A DNA stretch of 64,000 bases, from positions 3,385,702 through 3,449,701 of the forward strand of contig JAGTTD010000019.1 of assembly GCA_018398585.1 (NCBI GenBank), given 5' to 3'. A program made the translations under genes and the position numbers. This stretch comes from Simmondsia chinensis. Its lineage: Eukaryota; Streptophyta; Magnoliopsida; Caryophyllales; Simmondsiaceae. Of this stretch, positions 33,195 to 44,943 are shown piece by piece (position 1 is the stretch's first letter; every line of letters starts with the position of its first letter). The notes under the pieces are model-generated. The model saw only the letters and a program-made list of their open reading frames with translations, was not told the DNA's origin and made no database searches.

Positions 33195-36169
33195 ATGGAC
33201 CCACCCTCACCGGAAACCCTAATCCTCGTCCGCCGGGAACCTACCGGCATAGCCTACGTGACAATCAACCGACCCAAGTCACTGAACTCGCTGACCCGAC
33301 CCATGATGGTGGACCTGGCTCGGGCGTTCAAGTCCCTGGACGAGGACGAGTCAGTGAAGGTGATAGTGCTGTCGGGTTCGGGCCGGGCCTTCTGCTCAGG
33401 CGTTGATCTGACGGCTGCGGAGGATGTGTTCAAGGGGGATGTGAAGGATGAAGAGACTGATCCTGTGGCTCAGATGGAGCAATGCAGGAAGCCCATCATT
33501 GGGGCGATTGCTGGGTTTGCTGTTACTGCTGGGTTTGAAATTGCGCTTGCTTGTGATATAGTGGTTGCTGCTAAGGGGGCTAAGTTTGTTGATACCCATG
33601 CCAGGTTTGCGTTTTGATTTTATTGAATTTGTTTTGGTTATGGTGTGTTGCTGTTTATGAATTTGTTTTATGTCTTGTTATGAACTCCATGTGTGGGTCC
33701 AGTAAGAGTAGACCTGGGACGGAATTGTGAGAGAGAATAGATCAACGTCTAAGCATAATGGGTTACTCTATTTAATAAAGATTGGGTTTAGGATGGATCC
33801 TCACTTGGGGTTAGATGTAGATCTCATATATGTCAACTCTACAAGTTGGTTGGAATGTTGACATGGTATTAGAGTGGGTGGATGATCCCAAGCTCCTGTT
33901 TGACGCATTGTGTCCTCGAGAAAGAGGGGTGTGTTTGAATTTGTTGCGCGGAGGGCCTCTTTTCAATAAATGTGAAATCCATTGGACATAATTTCCAATT
34001 GAACAAGGGAAGACTCACATGTGAGAGAAAGCGTTAAATCCTCCACATGCGAGTCTAGTATAAATTCACATTGGAGTTACGGGGAAGAAGAGATCAATAA
34101 ATTACTCTAATAGATTACTTCACTTAATGCCGGCTTTAGGATGAAGCTCTACTTGGGCTTAGCTGGAGATCTCATATATGCCAACTCCGTGGATCAGCCT
34201 AATGGTAATTGGATTTAGGATTAGGTCTTACTATAGTTGCAGGAAACTTCTAAAATGCGAACACTTCATGTTCAGAAACGCGATTCTGTGTTTCAAGTCT
34301 GATTTGCGTTTCTAATGCATATCAAACTAAATAGAAACATGATTGAAATAATCATGGACTCATTTTGATAAGAAGATACTTTTAAAATGATTTGTTGGCT
34401 TATTGTGTCACTCGATTTAAGGGATAATTGAATTACGTGGACACGTTGGAGTCAATTTTCTTGTTCTTATGCATTGAAATTCTCAATTTTCTTGTTCTTA
34501 TTCATTGAAATCTTTAATTTTCTTGTTTATTGCTTAATATTGGCTTTGTTTTTATATTTATTTTTAACAACTCAATTGATGATATTTATCTTTAACAAGA
34601 TAGCATCTTGTAGGAGTAAGGCTGTGTATATTTCACCCTCCCCAGACTCTGTCTTGGCGGGAGCCTCTTTGAGGCACTGAGGTGGTGGTTGTTATCTAAT
34701 ATGTAGTAATATAAAGCTCCCTCCACGCTCCCAACCATAGAAACTTCTATGACTGTCACACCCGCTTTGTGCAACTATGGTTTCTTGTGCGTGTTCGTAT
34801 GCTTTGCAGGCTGAAGTCCTCTTCGAGAACTTCTAAGCTTTGCTTGCCAATAGATAGAAACATGGAGTGGGTAACAATATCTGCTGATGGTCTTTATGCA
34901 GGTTCGGGATATTTCCTTCATGGGGTCTCTCACAGAAACTTTCTCGGATTATAGGGCCCAATAGAGCTCGTGAAGTGTCTATGGCTTCCATGCCTCTAGA
35001 TGCAGAACGAGCTGAAAAATGGGGACTGGTGAATCATTTAGTCGAAGTTAGTGAACTAATGAGAAAGGCCCAGGAAGTGGCGGAGGCTATCGTAAAGAAC
35101 AATCAAGATCTTGTCTTGAGGTACAAGTCAGTGATAAATGATGGTTTCAAGCTTGACCTTGGCCATGCGCTTGCACTAGAAAAGGTACTCATCTCCGTTG
35201 TACTTGTTTCGTTTATTCTAACGATTATGCAGTAGTCTATTTTCACGGTTGACTTTCCATCATCATCAAATGTCATTCAAGCCTTCGGGGATAATACAAA
35301 CATGGAATCAAATCATGGTTTTGCTTTTGTGGTTGCTGCGTCATAGAGCGGGGGTGTCACATTGGTTATGTAAACGGATAGTGGTGATCTCGTTGAGATT
35401 TAAGGGACCATAAGTTCCTTTAAGTCTTATTTTTGCAAAAAAAAAAATTTGGAATGGCCAACACAATAATACCTCTTTGTTAGGTTTTTAACTTGTAAAT
35501 AAGCATGTAATCCTGTTTGAATGAAAAAGGAAGAAAACAATACATATGCATTACGGAAGTAATTAGATAAGTAGAATGGCATAATTTATACTCTTGATGG
35601 AATCAAATGTAGGCCATTACAATACCAAACGTCATTACAACAACAAAAAAAACCTAATGCCTCAAAGGGCTCCCGCTAAAGCAAGGTCTAGGAAGGGTGA
35701 GATATATGTAACCTTACCCCTTCAGGGTGCTACCCTAAAGAGAGGTACAATACTGAATGCTATTATGTAACAATTTTGACCTACTCGTTATAATGTATAT
35801 GCATGGTATTTTATTCTTCTTTTTTGGTAAGTGCATGATACAAGTTATAATATTTTTGCAAACGCAAGTCATAAAAACAACTTATATTCCCTTAGAAAAC
35901 TTAGCAGAATCCCCACAACCTGTTATGTGAAGTCTATGGTACTGCAATGACCGCAAACTGCGATATCATATGCACTTGAGAAACCAAGAACTCAACATGT
36001 AGCGACCTTTATTTGATTACATGAACACATCATCTCGACGGGGAGCCTGACTCATTTGATTATTCAGGAGAGAGCTCACAACTACTATGATGGAATGACG
36101 AAGGAGCAGTTCAAAAAAATGCAGGAGTTCATAGCAGCACGAAGCTCAGGCAGATCCTCCAAATTGTAG
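33195..36169 (+). CDS. ECHIA: Peroxisomal enoyl-CoA hydratase / crotonase-family protein
   Basis: Three exons: 33195-33604, 34902-35184 and 36068-36169, giving 264 residues with consistent phases (CCAG/GTTT, TGCAG/GTTC, AAAAG/GTAC, TTCAG/GAGA). Length and sequence fit plant ECHIA (probable enoyl-CoA hydratase 1, about 265 residues). The crotonase signature is present: oxyanion-hole segment RAFCSGVDL (65-72) and IAGFAVTAGFEIALACD, with Glu115 in the place of the first catalytic glutamate. The C-terminus SSKL ends in SKL, a peroxisome targeting signal. The predicted reaction is hydration of trans-2-enoyl-CoA in beta-oxidation. The second glutamate of the classic pair is not obvious (FVDTHARFGIFPSWG in that region). 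Intron 1 carries a TRIM and an RTE tail; intron 2 carries another RTE tail; the 3' flank has a SINE. Confidence 0.92.
33676..34212 (+). mobile_element. TRIM in intron 1 of ECHIA
   Basis: Same family as 21039-21600. The first LTR is about 33676-33863 (TGTTATGAACTCC to GTTGACA), followed at once by TGGTATTAGAGT, a Met-tRNA-type primer site. The second LTR begins near 34032 after a gagagaaag purine tract and fades near 34212. Target-site duplication was not resolved. Confidence 0.75.
34604..34695 (+). mobile_element. RTE/5S-SINE 3' tail fragment in ECHIA intron 1
   Basis: Contains gtaaggctgtgtatatttc, accctccccagactctg, ggcgggagcctctttgagg and a gttgtt-like end, all in the order of the shared RTE/SINE tail. 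The 5' part is missing, so LINE or SINE origin cannot be told. Confidence 0.65.
35638..35752 (-). mobile_element. RTE/5S-SINE 3' tail fragment in ECHIA intron 2
   Basis: On the minus strand it runs through CTCTTTAGGGTAGCACCCTG, the shared body and AGCGGGAGCCCTTTGAGGC into a tail seen as ttacaacaacaaaa. Flanks tacaatac at 35618-35625 and 35746-35753 may be the duplication. Confidence 0.65.
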
Positions 36170-36205
36170 TATTTCATCTCTCTCTTCTTTTTGTCTTATA
36201 TTTGA

Positions 36206-36298
36206 TTCCAGTCCCCAATGTGTCCCAATGGTTAGGTTGGCAATTAGTCACCTGAGACGCGGGTTTGCATCCGGTACCCCCCCCCCCAAAAAAAAAAG
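36206..36298 (+). mobile_element. Short tRNA-like SINE in the 3' flank of ECHIA
   Basis: Reads tcccaatggttaggttggc as box A and gcgggtttgcatccggtac as box B at tRNA spacing, then a run of C and A10. It lies 40-130 bp past the stop codon, probably in the 3' UTR. Confidence 0.55.
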
Positions 36299-36299
36299 C

Positions 36300-37200
36300 A
36301 TTACCTATGTAAAAAAAAACTTCAATAATAAGTATAATCAACCGTTATAGCAGATGGAACTGATAAAAAGGTTGATGCTTGGGGCTTTGTTGTCTTAGTT
36401 TATATTTGTGCTTTTCGTTCTCTTTAAGGACATCTTGTTTTTAAACGTACGGTACATTCTCTATATCTCTCAATACAGTTCTTTTCTTATAGAAAAGGAA
36501 AAAAAGAGCAGTGAATTGATCAACCCTATGGTATTTCATAGTCTTTTACAGCTCTTTGATCATGGATGATGCCCGTTGTTTACAGTTCCACAGTGTAAAG
36601 GGGAGAACTGATGCTTTCTATACATAGATGGTGAGGAATTTGTAGTTGTGTACTTTTGGACTCGGTGTTAGACATCTTGATCTTTGTTCCTAGTGTCTTT
36701 AAGTTTGTTCAAATTGATCCCTGTTCGTTTTTTGTTCAGAATAGCTCTTTATGTTATGTTTTTCTAGACTTCCATGGTGCGTTACGAACCCAACTAAAGA
36801 CATCAGGGTTGAAGAACGCTAATATTTCAACTATAGACACTTTTAGAGATGTTAACAATGCAGCAAATTAGGTAGTTTAAAGAAGGCATCAAAGATATTC
36901 AAAAGGATGGACCCTGATATTTCAGTATATACAATGATGTTTGGTACCATGTTTTGCACGCGCAAAGATACCGCTGAAATTTGGTACCATCGCGAATCCC
37001 AAGATTTTTGGGATGAAGGTCGCAGTCCTTTGCTGTTTGTGGCACTTAGTCTAGAGCTGAGGGAATCTGGTGGCCCATAAAGAAATGGGCCCTTCAGCAT
37101 TTGCTGCGGATATCAAGGAATCTTTTTTCTTTTTTTTTTTTTTGATAAGTGGAAATCAAGAAATCTCTTCTTTTTTCTAGTAATTTCATGACGAATATTT
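36300..37200. other. Gene-free stretch downstream of ECHIA
   Basis: Only low-complexity open frames; a T-rich tract near 37128-37142 may be a LINE tail. No gene recognised. Confidence 0.4.
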
Positions 37201-37207
37201 AATTTAT

Positions 37208-37755
37208 ACAAAAAAAATTACTTTTAAAAGTAGTTATTTTTTTTACGTAATTGCCAAAACTTTTTAATTTTTTTAGAAAATTGCTTTCAAAAGTTTAAAT
37301 ACTTTCACTTAACTACCTACGTTGATGCCATTAGTATTTTGTTTGGGTTACAGGCATGATTTTGCTTAGGTTATGTATAAAGTTGGAGAAAACGTAACAC
37401 ATGGTAGTTTTAGCTTAATCAGTAAAATATTATACTGCTAAGGGGGTTCTATGTGTGGGTTTGAATTTCTCTACACAGACAAGCATATGTAGTGGGATTT
37501 GAACTTGCATATAGAGATTGTTTACGAGCACATTGCTTTATTAAGTAAGCTCATACAAACAAGTGTATTTATCTTCTCTTTTTTTGTATAAGAAACATAA
37601 AGTTACGCAATAGCCTCAATAGAAAATTAGCAGTGTCAATCCAAATGGTTGATTGAAAAAATTTAAACTTCTAAAAGTAGTTTTCTGAAAGTTTATGAAG
37701 ATGGAGCGACTAAGTAAAAAATGACTACTTTAAAATATTTTTTATTAAAATAAAA
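37208..37755. mobile_element. Long-TIR element with internal tRNA-like segment (pair with 50818-51354)
   Basis: The ends are long inverted repeats built on ttacttttaaaagtagtt and its reverse complement near 37730; both sides continue inward with similar words (aaaattgctttcaaaag; cttctaaaagtagtttt). The centre has tagttttagcttaatcagt and gtgtgggtttgaatttct, decayed box A and box B of a tRNA-like insert. The same arrangement is seen at 50818-51354. Confidence 0.65.
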
Positions 37756-37993
37756 CTATAATCAAATGAATATCTGAAGGGCTAAAAGCATATTACTTTC
37801 TATAGCAGGCCCCACCGGAAGGATTTGATACCTTTAACATATATACCGTTTAAGTATAATTATTCCCGAATCAGATGCCTCAAAAAAAAAAAGAAAGGAA
37901 AGATTTGGTTTTTATCGTTTTAGATATTTTAATATTTTAATCTATGTAACAATATATTTTGTAGTATATATTATTTTATGCGCTAGGTACCAC

Positions 37994-38387
37994 TGGGGGT
38001 GTATTTGAGCTAGACTCGGCTCGATTTAAGCTTAGTGTGCTTGAAATTAGGTTTGCAATATTTTGGCTCATTTATGCTCAATATAAGCTTGTTTAGGCTC
38101 GTTTAAGCTCGGGCTTGACTTATTTAGGCTCCAATATGACTTTATTGGGTGATATTTAAGCAAATATATTATAGTAAAAAAAATGGCTTAGGCTCGCGAG
38201 CCTACGAGCTCAAGCATCACTAGACTTGCGCTCGGCTCGATAAGTTAAACGAGCCGGCTCAACTCGGCTCGAGCTCAAAGTGAGCCTGCTCAGCTCGGCT
38301 CGAGCTCAAAGCGAGCGGAGTTTTTGAGCTTTATGACGAGCTGGCTAGTGAGGGCTCGTGAACTGGCTCAGCTCATTTACATCCCTA
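37994..38387. mobile_element. Non-autonomous hAT-like element
   Basis: Flanked by an 8-bp duplication with one mismatch (GGTACCAC at 37986-37993, GGTACCGC at 38388-38395), the hAT size. Ends are inverted: TGGGGGTGTA at the left, TACATCCCTA at the right. The interior is full of ctcggctcgagctc-type words and can fold extensively. Confidence 0.72.
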
Positions 38388-38744
38388 GGTACCGCAATTA
38401 AAATTCGGTGCACTTTCGTACCTATAGAGTCTTGTAATTGTTACTGAACTCAAACATTTTGTCAAAAATAATGGCAAATTTGTATTGTCGGAATCATAGG
38501 CCAAATCAACATTTTCTAGTAAAAGTTTGCCACAATACAATAATAATTTACATAATTATAATCGAGGATACACAACTGTTAATATTTAAAATTTCAGGAT
38601 ACTCATTTTATATGTTTAAACCTACTAATTAATGAATAATAATAAGGTACTCTATGAAACTAAAAGTTAATAGGGTCACTTTGATTTTCATTTTTCTCTT
38701 ATTTTATATAATCAAATATGATGCTTTGCATCATTACACGTTGG

Positions 38745-38900
38745 ACAATCAGACAGGCAAACAAAGTATACTAAACCCACCTCTAGAAGGAAACCAACAT
38801 CTCAAAAGGGCGAGGGGGAACTTTGAACCCAAGACCTCTAACTGGAGAGTTGGAAGACAAACCATTTTACTGACGTCCTTAGCTCAACTTATTTTCATAA
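38745..38900 (-). mobile_element. tRNA-like SINE candidate
   Basis: On the minus strand TAAGGACGTCAGTAAAATGG and GGTCTTGGGTTCAAAGTT resemble box A and box B. Ends were not defined. A low-confidence call. Confidence 0.4.
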
Positions 38901-39332
38901 GTTGTTTCACGAAAAAACTTGTTTTTCATTTATGTCATTAAAGTATTCACGTGTTTGTGATATTAAACAGTTTCATTGGCTATTTATCATGTGGAGTTAC
39001 ATATATTACAGTGATCCTTATCATTGGTATATAGGAAGTAAATGCGGGAAGTAGAAATTCATAGAAAATGTAAATTTTGGCTCTTATTTGATTGACAGGA
39101 AGTGGGTAGAATGCAGGAAGTGGCCCCTTAGGTAAATTCTAATTCTTTTGTTTTTAACTAACATTTCCAAAGAAGTTCTATTTCCCATCCTAGAAACCAA
39201 ACATTTTTCACCTACTTTTTGGAACTTAACACAAGATTTGAATTCCCAAGAAACACAGTTTTCTACTGGAATTTAATTCATGTGAGAATCAAACGAGGCT
39301 AATGATTGGGAAACTAATTGTACTGAAAAGCA

Positions 39333-39680
39333 TATGACTTCAACAAATGATCATATGGAGTGGTATTGAATCGGACAACAAAGGGGCTATTGACGCAATC
39401 TCTTTTGGGTTGACCTCTCCTCCATGGGAAATCGCTCGCATTGTTGATGATGTAAAAGGCCTTGTTGTTTCGTTTTCTTCTTGTATTTTTTTGTGGGCTC
39501 CACGTGATTGTAATGCGGTGGCTCATTGGATAGCTCGACAGCATCTTGGAAATCACTGTAATCATGATTGGTGGTCAAGCCCTCCCCCTGGACTTGTGTC
39601 GCTTGTTTTGAAGGATTCAAATGAAAGTTAGTCTTACCTTCGGGCTTTCTTATGTTCAAAAAAAATAAATAAATAAATAA
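39333..39680 (+). mobile_element. 5'-truncated L1-type LINE: end of RNase H domain and 3' tail
   Basis: Encodes the C-terminal part of a plant LINE RNase H: IESDNKGAIDAISFG, then WAPRDCNAVAHWIARQ with the conserved D-x-N-x-V-A-H pattern, and a final WWSSPPPGLVSLVLKD before the stop. The short 3' UTR ends in (AAAT)n. Only the last 95 or so codons were inserted. Confidence 0.82.
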
Positions 39681-40123
39681 ATATGTTTTTTCGTTGAATA
39701 CTAATATGGTTACCTTTATTTTAACTTTTAACTATACAACATTTAGTAGAAATATTTAGATAATATAAATATTAGTTTTTATACATAAAAAGTCTTTCAT
39801 ATAGTGAGTATTTGCCATTTGGGGTAATGTTTCAAATTAAGGATAAACTAAAGCATAATAAGCCTTTCTTATATTATTATTTGTAATTATCATTTTATCC
39901 TTAGTTAAATATTATCTAAAACTATACATATGAAATTACTACAATTAACCTCTTTGGTTTTCCAAGTCTCAAGCCAACACGAGTCAGTCAAATTTGGATC
40001 GTGTCTAATCCAGGTCAAGTAGATTCGGGTCAGATCATATTCAGGTCGGGTCATATTCGAGACAGGTTGAACATGAGATCATCGGGTGGGTCATATGTTG
40101 CGAGCTCTAGGTATAATGTAGAG

Positions 40124-40787
40124 GGCCTCGTTTGGTATATGAGAAGAAGACGTGGAAAGTTTCAAATGGGAAGTGTTGTTTTTGGCTCATGTTTGTTAAT
40201 GGCTCCACATGTGAGTCTTGTAGAATCACACATTAGAGTTGTGAGAAAGAAGAGATCACCTTATAAGCCTAGTGGGTTACTCCACCTAATGCCAATTGGT
40301 TTAGGGTGGAACTCTACTTGGACTTGTATGTGGATTTCATGTGTGCCAATTCCGTGGGTCGAGCCTAAAGGCCCAATTGAATTTAACATTATTTGGTATG
40401 CAGAAAGTAGGTATGGGAAGTTGAAATTACTAAGCAATTTTCAATTGCCTCAAAACAGGGGAAGTAACTTATCTAACCTCCCCTAAATAAATTCTATTTG
40501 CTTGATAACTTTTAATCTATATGATAATTCTATCCCTTTTAATTTGTATTAGATGAGTAATATTAGAAGATTAATCATAAACATAATAGTCATTTTAATT
40601 ATATTTCACTAAAAGTTATTGTGTCATTCAAGCAAAATATAGGAATTAAATTCTAAGAAAGTTATATTTTTCATATACACAATTAAACACTTTTACATTA
40701 CTTTTTAAAAAGTTAACAAAAAAGTAAATTCCTAAAAAATGTAACTTTTTGTAAAAATTTAATTTTTCTTGACAACCAAACGAGGCC
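40124..40787. mobile_element. MITE with perfect 12-bp TIRs, interrupted by a TRIM solo LTR
   Basis: GGCCTCGTTTGG (40124-40135) and CCAAACGAGGCC (40776-40787) are perfect inverted repeats. The interior near the right end is AT-rich. 40194-40388 is an inserted LTR. A degraded relative ending caaacgaggc lies at about 39000-39298. Target-site duplication is not clear. Confidence 0.65.
40194..40388 (+). mobile_element. Solo LTR of the TRIM family
   Basis: TGTTAATGGCTCC to GAATTTAACA, matching the LTRs of 21039-21600 (gggttactccacctaatgcc, gtgccaattccgtgggtcga). No interior and no primer-binding site follow. Confidence 0.72.
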
Positions 40788-42097
40788 GAAAAATATAATG
40801 GAAGTGGATGTAAATTAATTAAAGTCTCCCGAAGAAAAGGAATGGTTGAATTGCATAATGATACTGCGGCGCGTGCTCCACTGAAATGTGGGGCCGGTTT
40901 GTTTGCCTTTAATAATGATGCGTGTGCAAAGTATTAACATGAGGTCCACGAGAAATGGCATATGGCACCTCCATTTATTTAACAGAGTAAATTATATATT
41001 AATATTTTTAAAATTTTACATTTAGTTTATAAATTTTGTAGAATAATATTTTAATCTAAAAATTTATATTTATTTAATAAAATAATTTAAATTGCAGAGT
41101 ATAAGAGTGTAAATTAGATCCTATTTTTATTTTTTGTATAATTATTTAGGCTATTTTATTAAATATATATATCTTTTTAAACTTAAAAATTATTTTTACA
41201 AAGTTTATAAATTAAAAGATTGATATTCTAAAACTCGAGATATTAATATGTAATTTACCATATTTAATATGTGAATAAAAAGACATAGCTGGACATGACT
41301 CTAAGTAATGCAAGTAACTACATTGAGCCTCAGAATTTTAAGAATCTTCAAAATTTTAAAATTATAATTTTTAAAGTATAAATTATTAATATTATTAAAA
41401 TCTATTATTAAAATTTGTATAATTTAGCATATACTAAAAATAAAATTTTTACTTAAGACTTTAAAAATATCAGCACTGACTCGATACCACAGCGAGTCGT
41501 TGCCAGGGAGAAACGGCCAAAGCGTATGTCTGAATGGTTTGACCGACTCGTTTTATTCCCCCGCACGTCATGCCATACGTCCCCTGCTGTTCACTCGCAC
41601 CGCACATGACTTGTTCCTCTTTCTTTTTTCCTTTATAGACACGTATTAGTATTCCGAGGTTAATTATGTAGTTTTTAGTATATAAATTTTATAAAATAAA
41701 TTTTTTGATCTAAAATTTACATTATTTAATAAAATATACCAAATAAAAATATAAAAGGGGTGTAAAATATACGTCCCTTTAAGAATGTCCCTTCTTTAAT
41801 AATTATAGACTTATGGTTGTCTGAACGTATATGGTTGAGGTCATACGGGTTCCTTCCGGTTTGTCATTAGACATATTAGGCTATTATCCGACATTGTTGC
41901 ATTTCAAGTGATTGTTGCACTGTATAAAAAGAGATCAAGCCGGTTTTTTCGGCCTAGGACCCTATCAACTTTTCATGGAGGATTAGATAATTGTTAATCT
42001 CGTACTTTTAAGTGTAAGAAAGTATATAGACTAAGTTAATACAATTAAACATATATAAACTGAATTAATATAATAAATAAAGTACAGTGACCGTTGG
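40788..42097. other. Gene-free region upstream of the CML gene
   Basis: Mostly AT-rich. Two blocks with aaattttatagaataatatttt-like words (about 40985-41080 and 41665-41730) look like decayed repeat copies. A GC-richer block at 41470-41620 shows no clear coding frame. Confidence 0.45.
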
Positions 42098-42216
42098 TAT
42101 AAATAATACATAAAACTATATATTGCCCTATATATACACCAAAAGCCACACATAGTAGAAGGCATCATCTACCACTCCACCTTCCTCCTCTCTCTCTCTC
42201 TCTCTCGCGCTCTCTC
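42098..42216 (+). promoter_or_regulatory. Candidate core promoter and CT-rich leader of the CML gene
   Basis: TATAAATA (42098-42105) and TATATATA (42129-42136) lie 160-200 bp before the start codon. A (CT)n tract (about 42187-42206) with a CTCTCTCT repeat follows, as is common in plant 5' UTRs. The second TATA box would give a leader of about 130 nt. Confidence 0.5.
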
Positions 42217-42297
42217 TACCCCCTAACCTTCTCAGACTCCCGCCGCATAACAAAATACAAAACCCCACCGCCCAAAGAACATTCTAGAACCACCACC

Positions 42298-42795
42298 ATG
42301 TGCCCAACTGGAACCCCTCCGTCGATGACGTCACCACCCACGTCAGGAATCCGGCGCGTTTTCGACGTTATCGATGCTGACCACGACGGCAAGATCAGCC
42401 CCGCCGACCTCTACTCCTTCTACTCCTCCACGGCCTCCGCCGCCGCTGCCGACGATGATCACGTGATCAGCGCCATGATCACGGCGGCAGACTTCAACAG
42501 AGACGGCTACGTCCAATACGACGAGTTCCAGCGCGTTTTGGACGCAACCCAGAAAGCGAAGGGGCAAATTGGAAATGGGTTAATGGAGGAGGCGTTTAGG
42601 GTGATTGACAAGGATGGAGATGGAGTGTTGGGGTACGATGATTTGAAGAGTTATTTGAATGGGGTGGGGGTAACGGCTAATGATGAGGAGATTAGGGCTA
42701 TGATGAAATTGGACGGTGGAGATTTGATGGGGGGTGTGGGTTTTGATGGGTTTATGAAGATCTTGGCCCTTCATGATGACGATTTGATTTGGTAG
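42298..42795 (+). CDS. Calmodulin-like EF-hand calcium-binding protein
   Basis: Intronless, 165 residues. EF loops: EF1 DADHDGKISPAD (26-37), EF2 DFNRDGYVQYDE (65-76), EF3 DKDGDGVLGYDD (104-115) and a degenerate EF4 around 139-150 that lacks the normal ligand pattern. EF1 and EF3 end in Asp instead of Glu at loop position 12, which often lowers affinity or favours Mg2+. No myristoylation glycine follows Met1 (MCPTG). Such CML proteins sense Ca2+ signals in cytosol or nucleus. The start is backed by an accaccaccATG context and the CT-rich leader. The first half of the coding region is clearly more GC-rich than the second. The class is secure; the exact CML member cannot be named. Confidence 0.9.
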   Translation: MCPTGTPPSMTSPPTSGIRRVFDVIDADHDGKISPADLYSFYSSTASAAAADDDHVISAMITAADFNRDGYVQYDEFQRVLDATQKAKGQIGNGLMEEAFRVIDKDGDGVLGYDDLKSYLNGVGVTANDEEIRAMMKLDGGDLMGGVGFDGFMKILALHDDDLIW

Positions 42796-44610
42796 TTGAT
42801 TGATTGGTTGGGTGGCTCATGTTTTGAAGGATATGGCTTACTGGTTGGAAACTCCGGAGGTCAGAAAAGTCATCCGGATTCGACTCGTTGTTATGGAATT
42901 CTTCCCTCTCCGGCTTTGTCAATATAGAAAATGTCCGAAGAATATATGGGTCGGTAGTAATGGGGTAGGGTAATAGGGAGTAGACGGGGTTCGGTCAGGG
43001 GTTTTGAATTGTATGAGTAAGAGAATATCAAATGTTATTCCGGATTTTATCTTTCTTATTTGTTTAATTTCAGGCCTTGTTTGGTAAATATGGGCATTAA
43101 ATTTTTATAGGAAGTTCTATTTGTGTTTGGCAGCAGGATAAAATATAGAATTTTATAAGAATTAAAGATTCTTCGAAATCCTCACTTCTCATGTTAAATC
43201 AATTTCCGAATAACTAAATAAAATAAAAATATCCACTTTCTATGAATTTTAAATATCTATGTTATATCTCGGTTGGGCATGGTATTTTTGCGTTATTTTC
43301 TTGTGTTTTGGCTGTAATAAATAAATAGTTTTGGTGTTTTTGAAGTTTTTAAGTGCATTTGTTTTCAAGCTAAGCCTTAGCCACGTTTTTTTGGGTCGTA
43401 TTTTTAGTTTGCCGGCAAGGCGGCATTCTTAATAGCAGTAAAAGTATTTCTAAGCATTTGATTTATGGAAAGTTGATTCGAGCAATTGATATTTATGTGA
43501 TTGTCTTTTAGATTGGTAAGATATTTTAAGTCGTTACATGTTACTATTATCATTTTTTTTATCAATTTGACTTGTTTATATTCATCTATTTTAATGATTG
43601 ATTCACGTCCTCTATTATATTTCATAAATTTACCTATTATATTGTTTCTCAAATCTTCATATTGCATACATATAATTTCGAGCAAGATAAATAAACGTAA
43701 TTATATTGCAATAAGCATTTTATGTTTTGCTTGGCATGGACCTCGTTCCAAAATGATCTCAGCAGAGTCTTCCTTGTTGTTTCAAAATAGAAAAATTTTG
43801 GCAAAGATTTAATTTTATGACCCATTATTCTGAACTCGTCTCGTGTCAGTTTTGACATAATTATCCGAATGAAGGGTAGTCTACTTTTTGATGGGCAAAA
43901 GGAGAGGAGTGATTATGCTACGATATTTATTCACCTAGATCGTATCCCATTACGATTGGTCTACTAGTATTAATTAGACTTATGATGGTAATGGTTTTAT
44001 GAGCAAATAAATAATATTATAAAATATCGTTTGATAGGCAAATGGATCTATATGTCTAAAATAGAAGATAAAAATTTAAAAATTTTAGATATGATTTATT
44101 CTCCAATTTTTTTTGTTTTTTTTGATAAGTAGGAAAGAATCCTAAAAGAAAACAAACGTGTAGGGCAGAGCTTAAAGACAAGAAACACCGAGACAATTGA
44201 GCCAACACTCAAACCTCAACAAAGGCTAAAACCCAAAACCCAACATTTGGTTAAATCCAAAATTCAAACAAACCAAGGTCAATAGAAAGAAACAACTATA
44301 CATCGAACAACCAAGTGAAAGCCAAAAAAAAAGATTAAAACAAAGCCAACCAAACCAAAAAAAATGAAAGTTGACCACAACACCAAAAGCCAAATCCCCA
44401 TAAGAGAGCACATACCTTATAATGGCTAAGAAAGCCCTATTGCTTTCGTTGCTTGCCGACAGTAGTTGAATTCCTCTGTAATGGATCTCTACTTACTCGC
44501 ATTTTGAAGGGTCCTAATAATGACTTTATAAATTTAAATTTTATTAAAAATAAATTTTATACATATATTACACAAAGATAAACTAGAATTATTTTGGAAT
44601 CGAATGTAAA
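42796..44610. other. Gene-free stretch between CML and DUF2301 genes
   Basis: No gene recognised. 44105-44420 begins on the plus strand with a T-run and tttgataagtagg, then an A/C-rich stretch; on the minus strand this looks like a LINE 3' UTR with poly-A tail. The rest is AT-rich. Confidence 0.45.
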
Positions 44611-44781
44611 ATGTAGGTGAGGCGATAGAGTGTTACTTTATGTCAAAATATCTGCAGTTTAATTCCTCTCTTGAACCTCTTCCTGAGGAATCCCTAGCTT
44701 AATTGGCTTCTGTGGTGTTTTGGTCCCTGTATGGGTCGGGGTTTATCGGGTAACCCGATTTCTTGCTGACAAAAAAAAAAG
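44611..44781 (+). mobile_element. SINE-like repeat (pair with 25326-25512)
   Basis: Shares gatagagtgttacttta, gaggaatccctagcttaatt-type and tttatcgggtaacccga segments with 25326-25512, and ends in A10. Confidence 0.5.
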
Positions 44782-44943
44782 GAAAATAAATTGCCGCCAT
44801 ACGTTTGCTTAAGATTGAGATATCAATAAAATCTTATCATTTCCTCTTATAATTTCATTAAAGCCGTTGCCTCTGTTCTCCCAGTCACCTACTCACAGCA
44901 CCACCACTACCGCCGCCGCCGTCGCCGCCTTCGCCGCCGCTGC

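Noticed and set aside
42580..42774. Minus-strand frames over the CML gene
   Set aside because: Shadows of the EF-hand gene in other frames.
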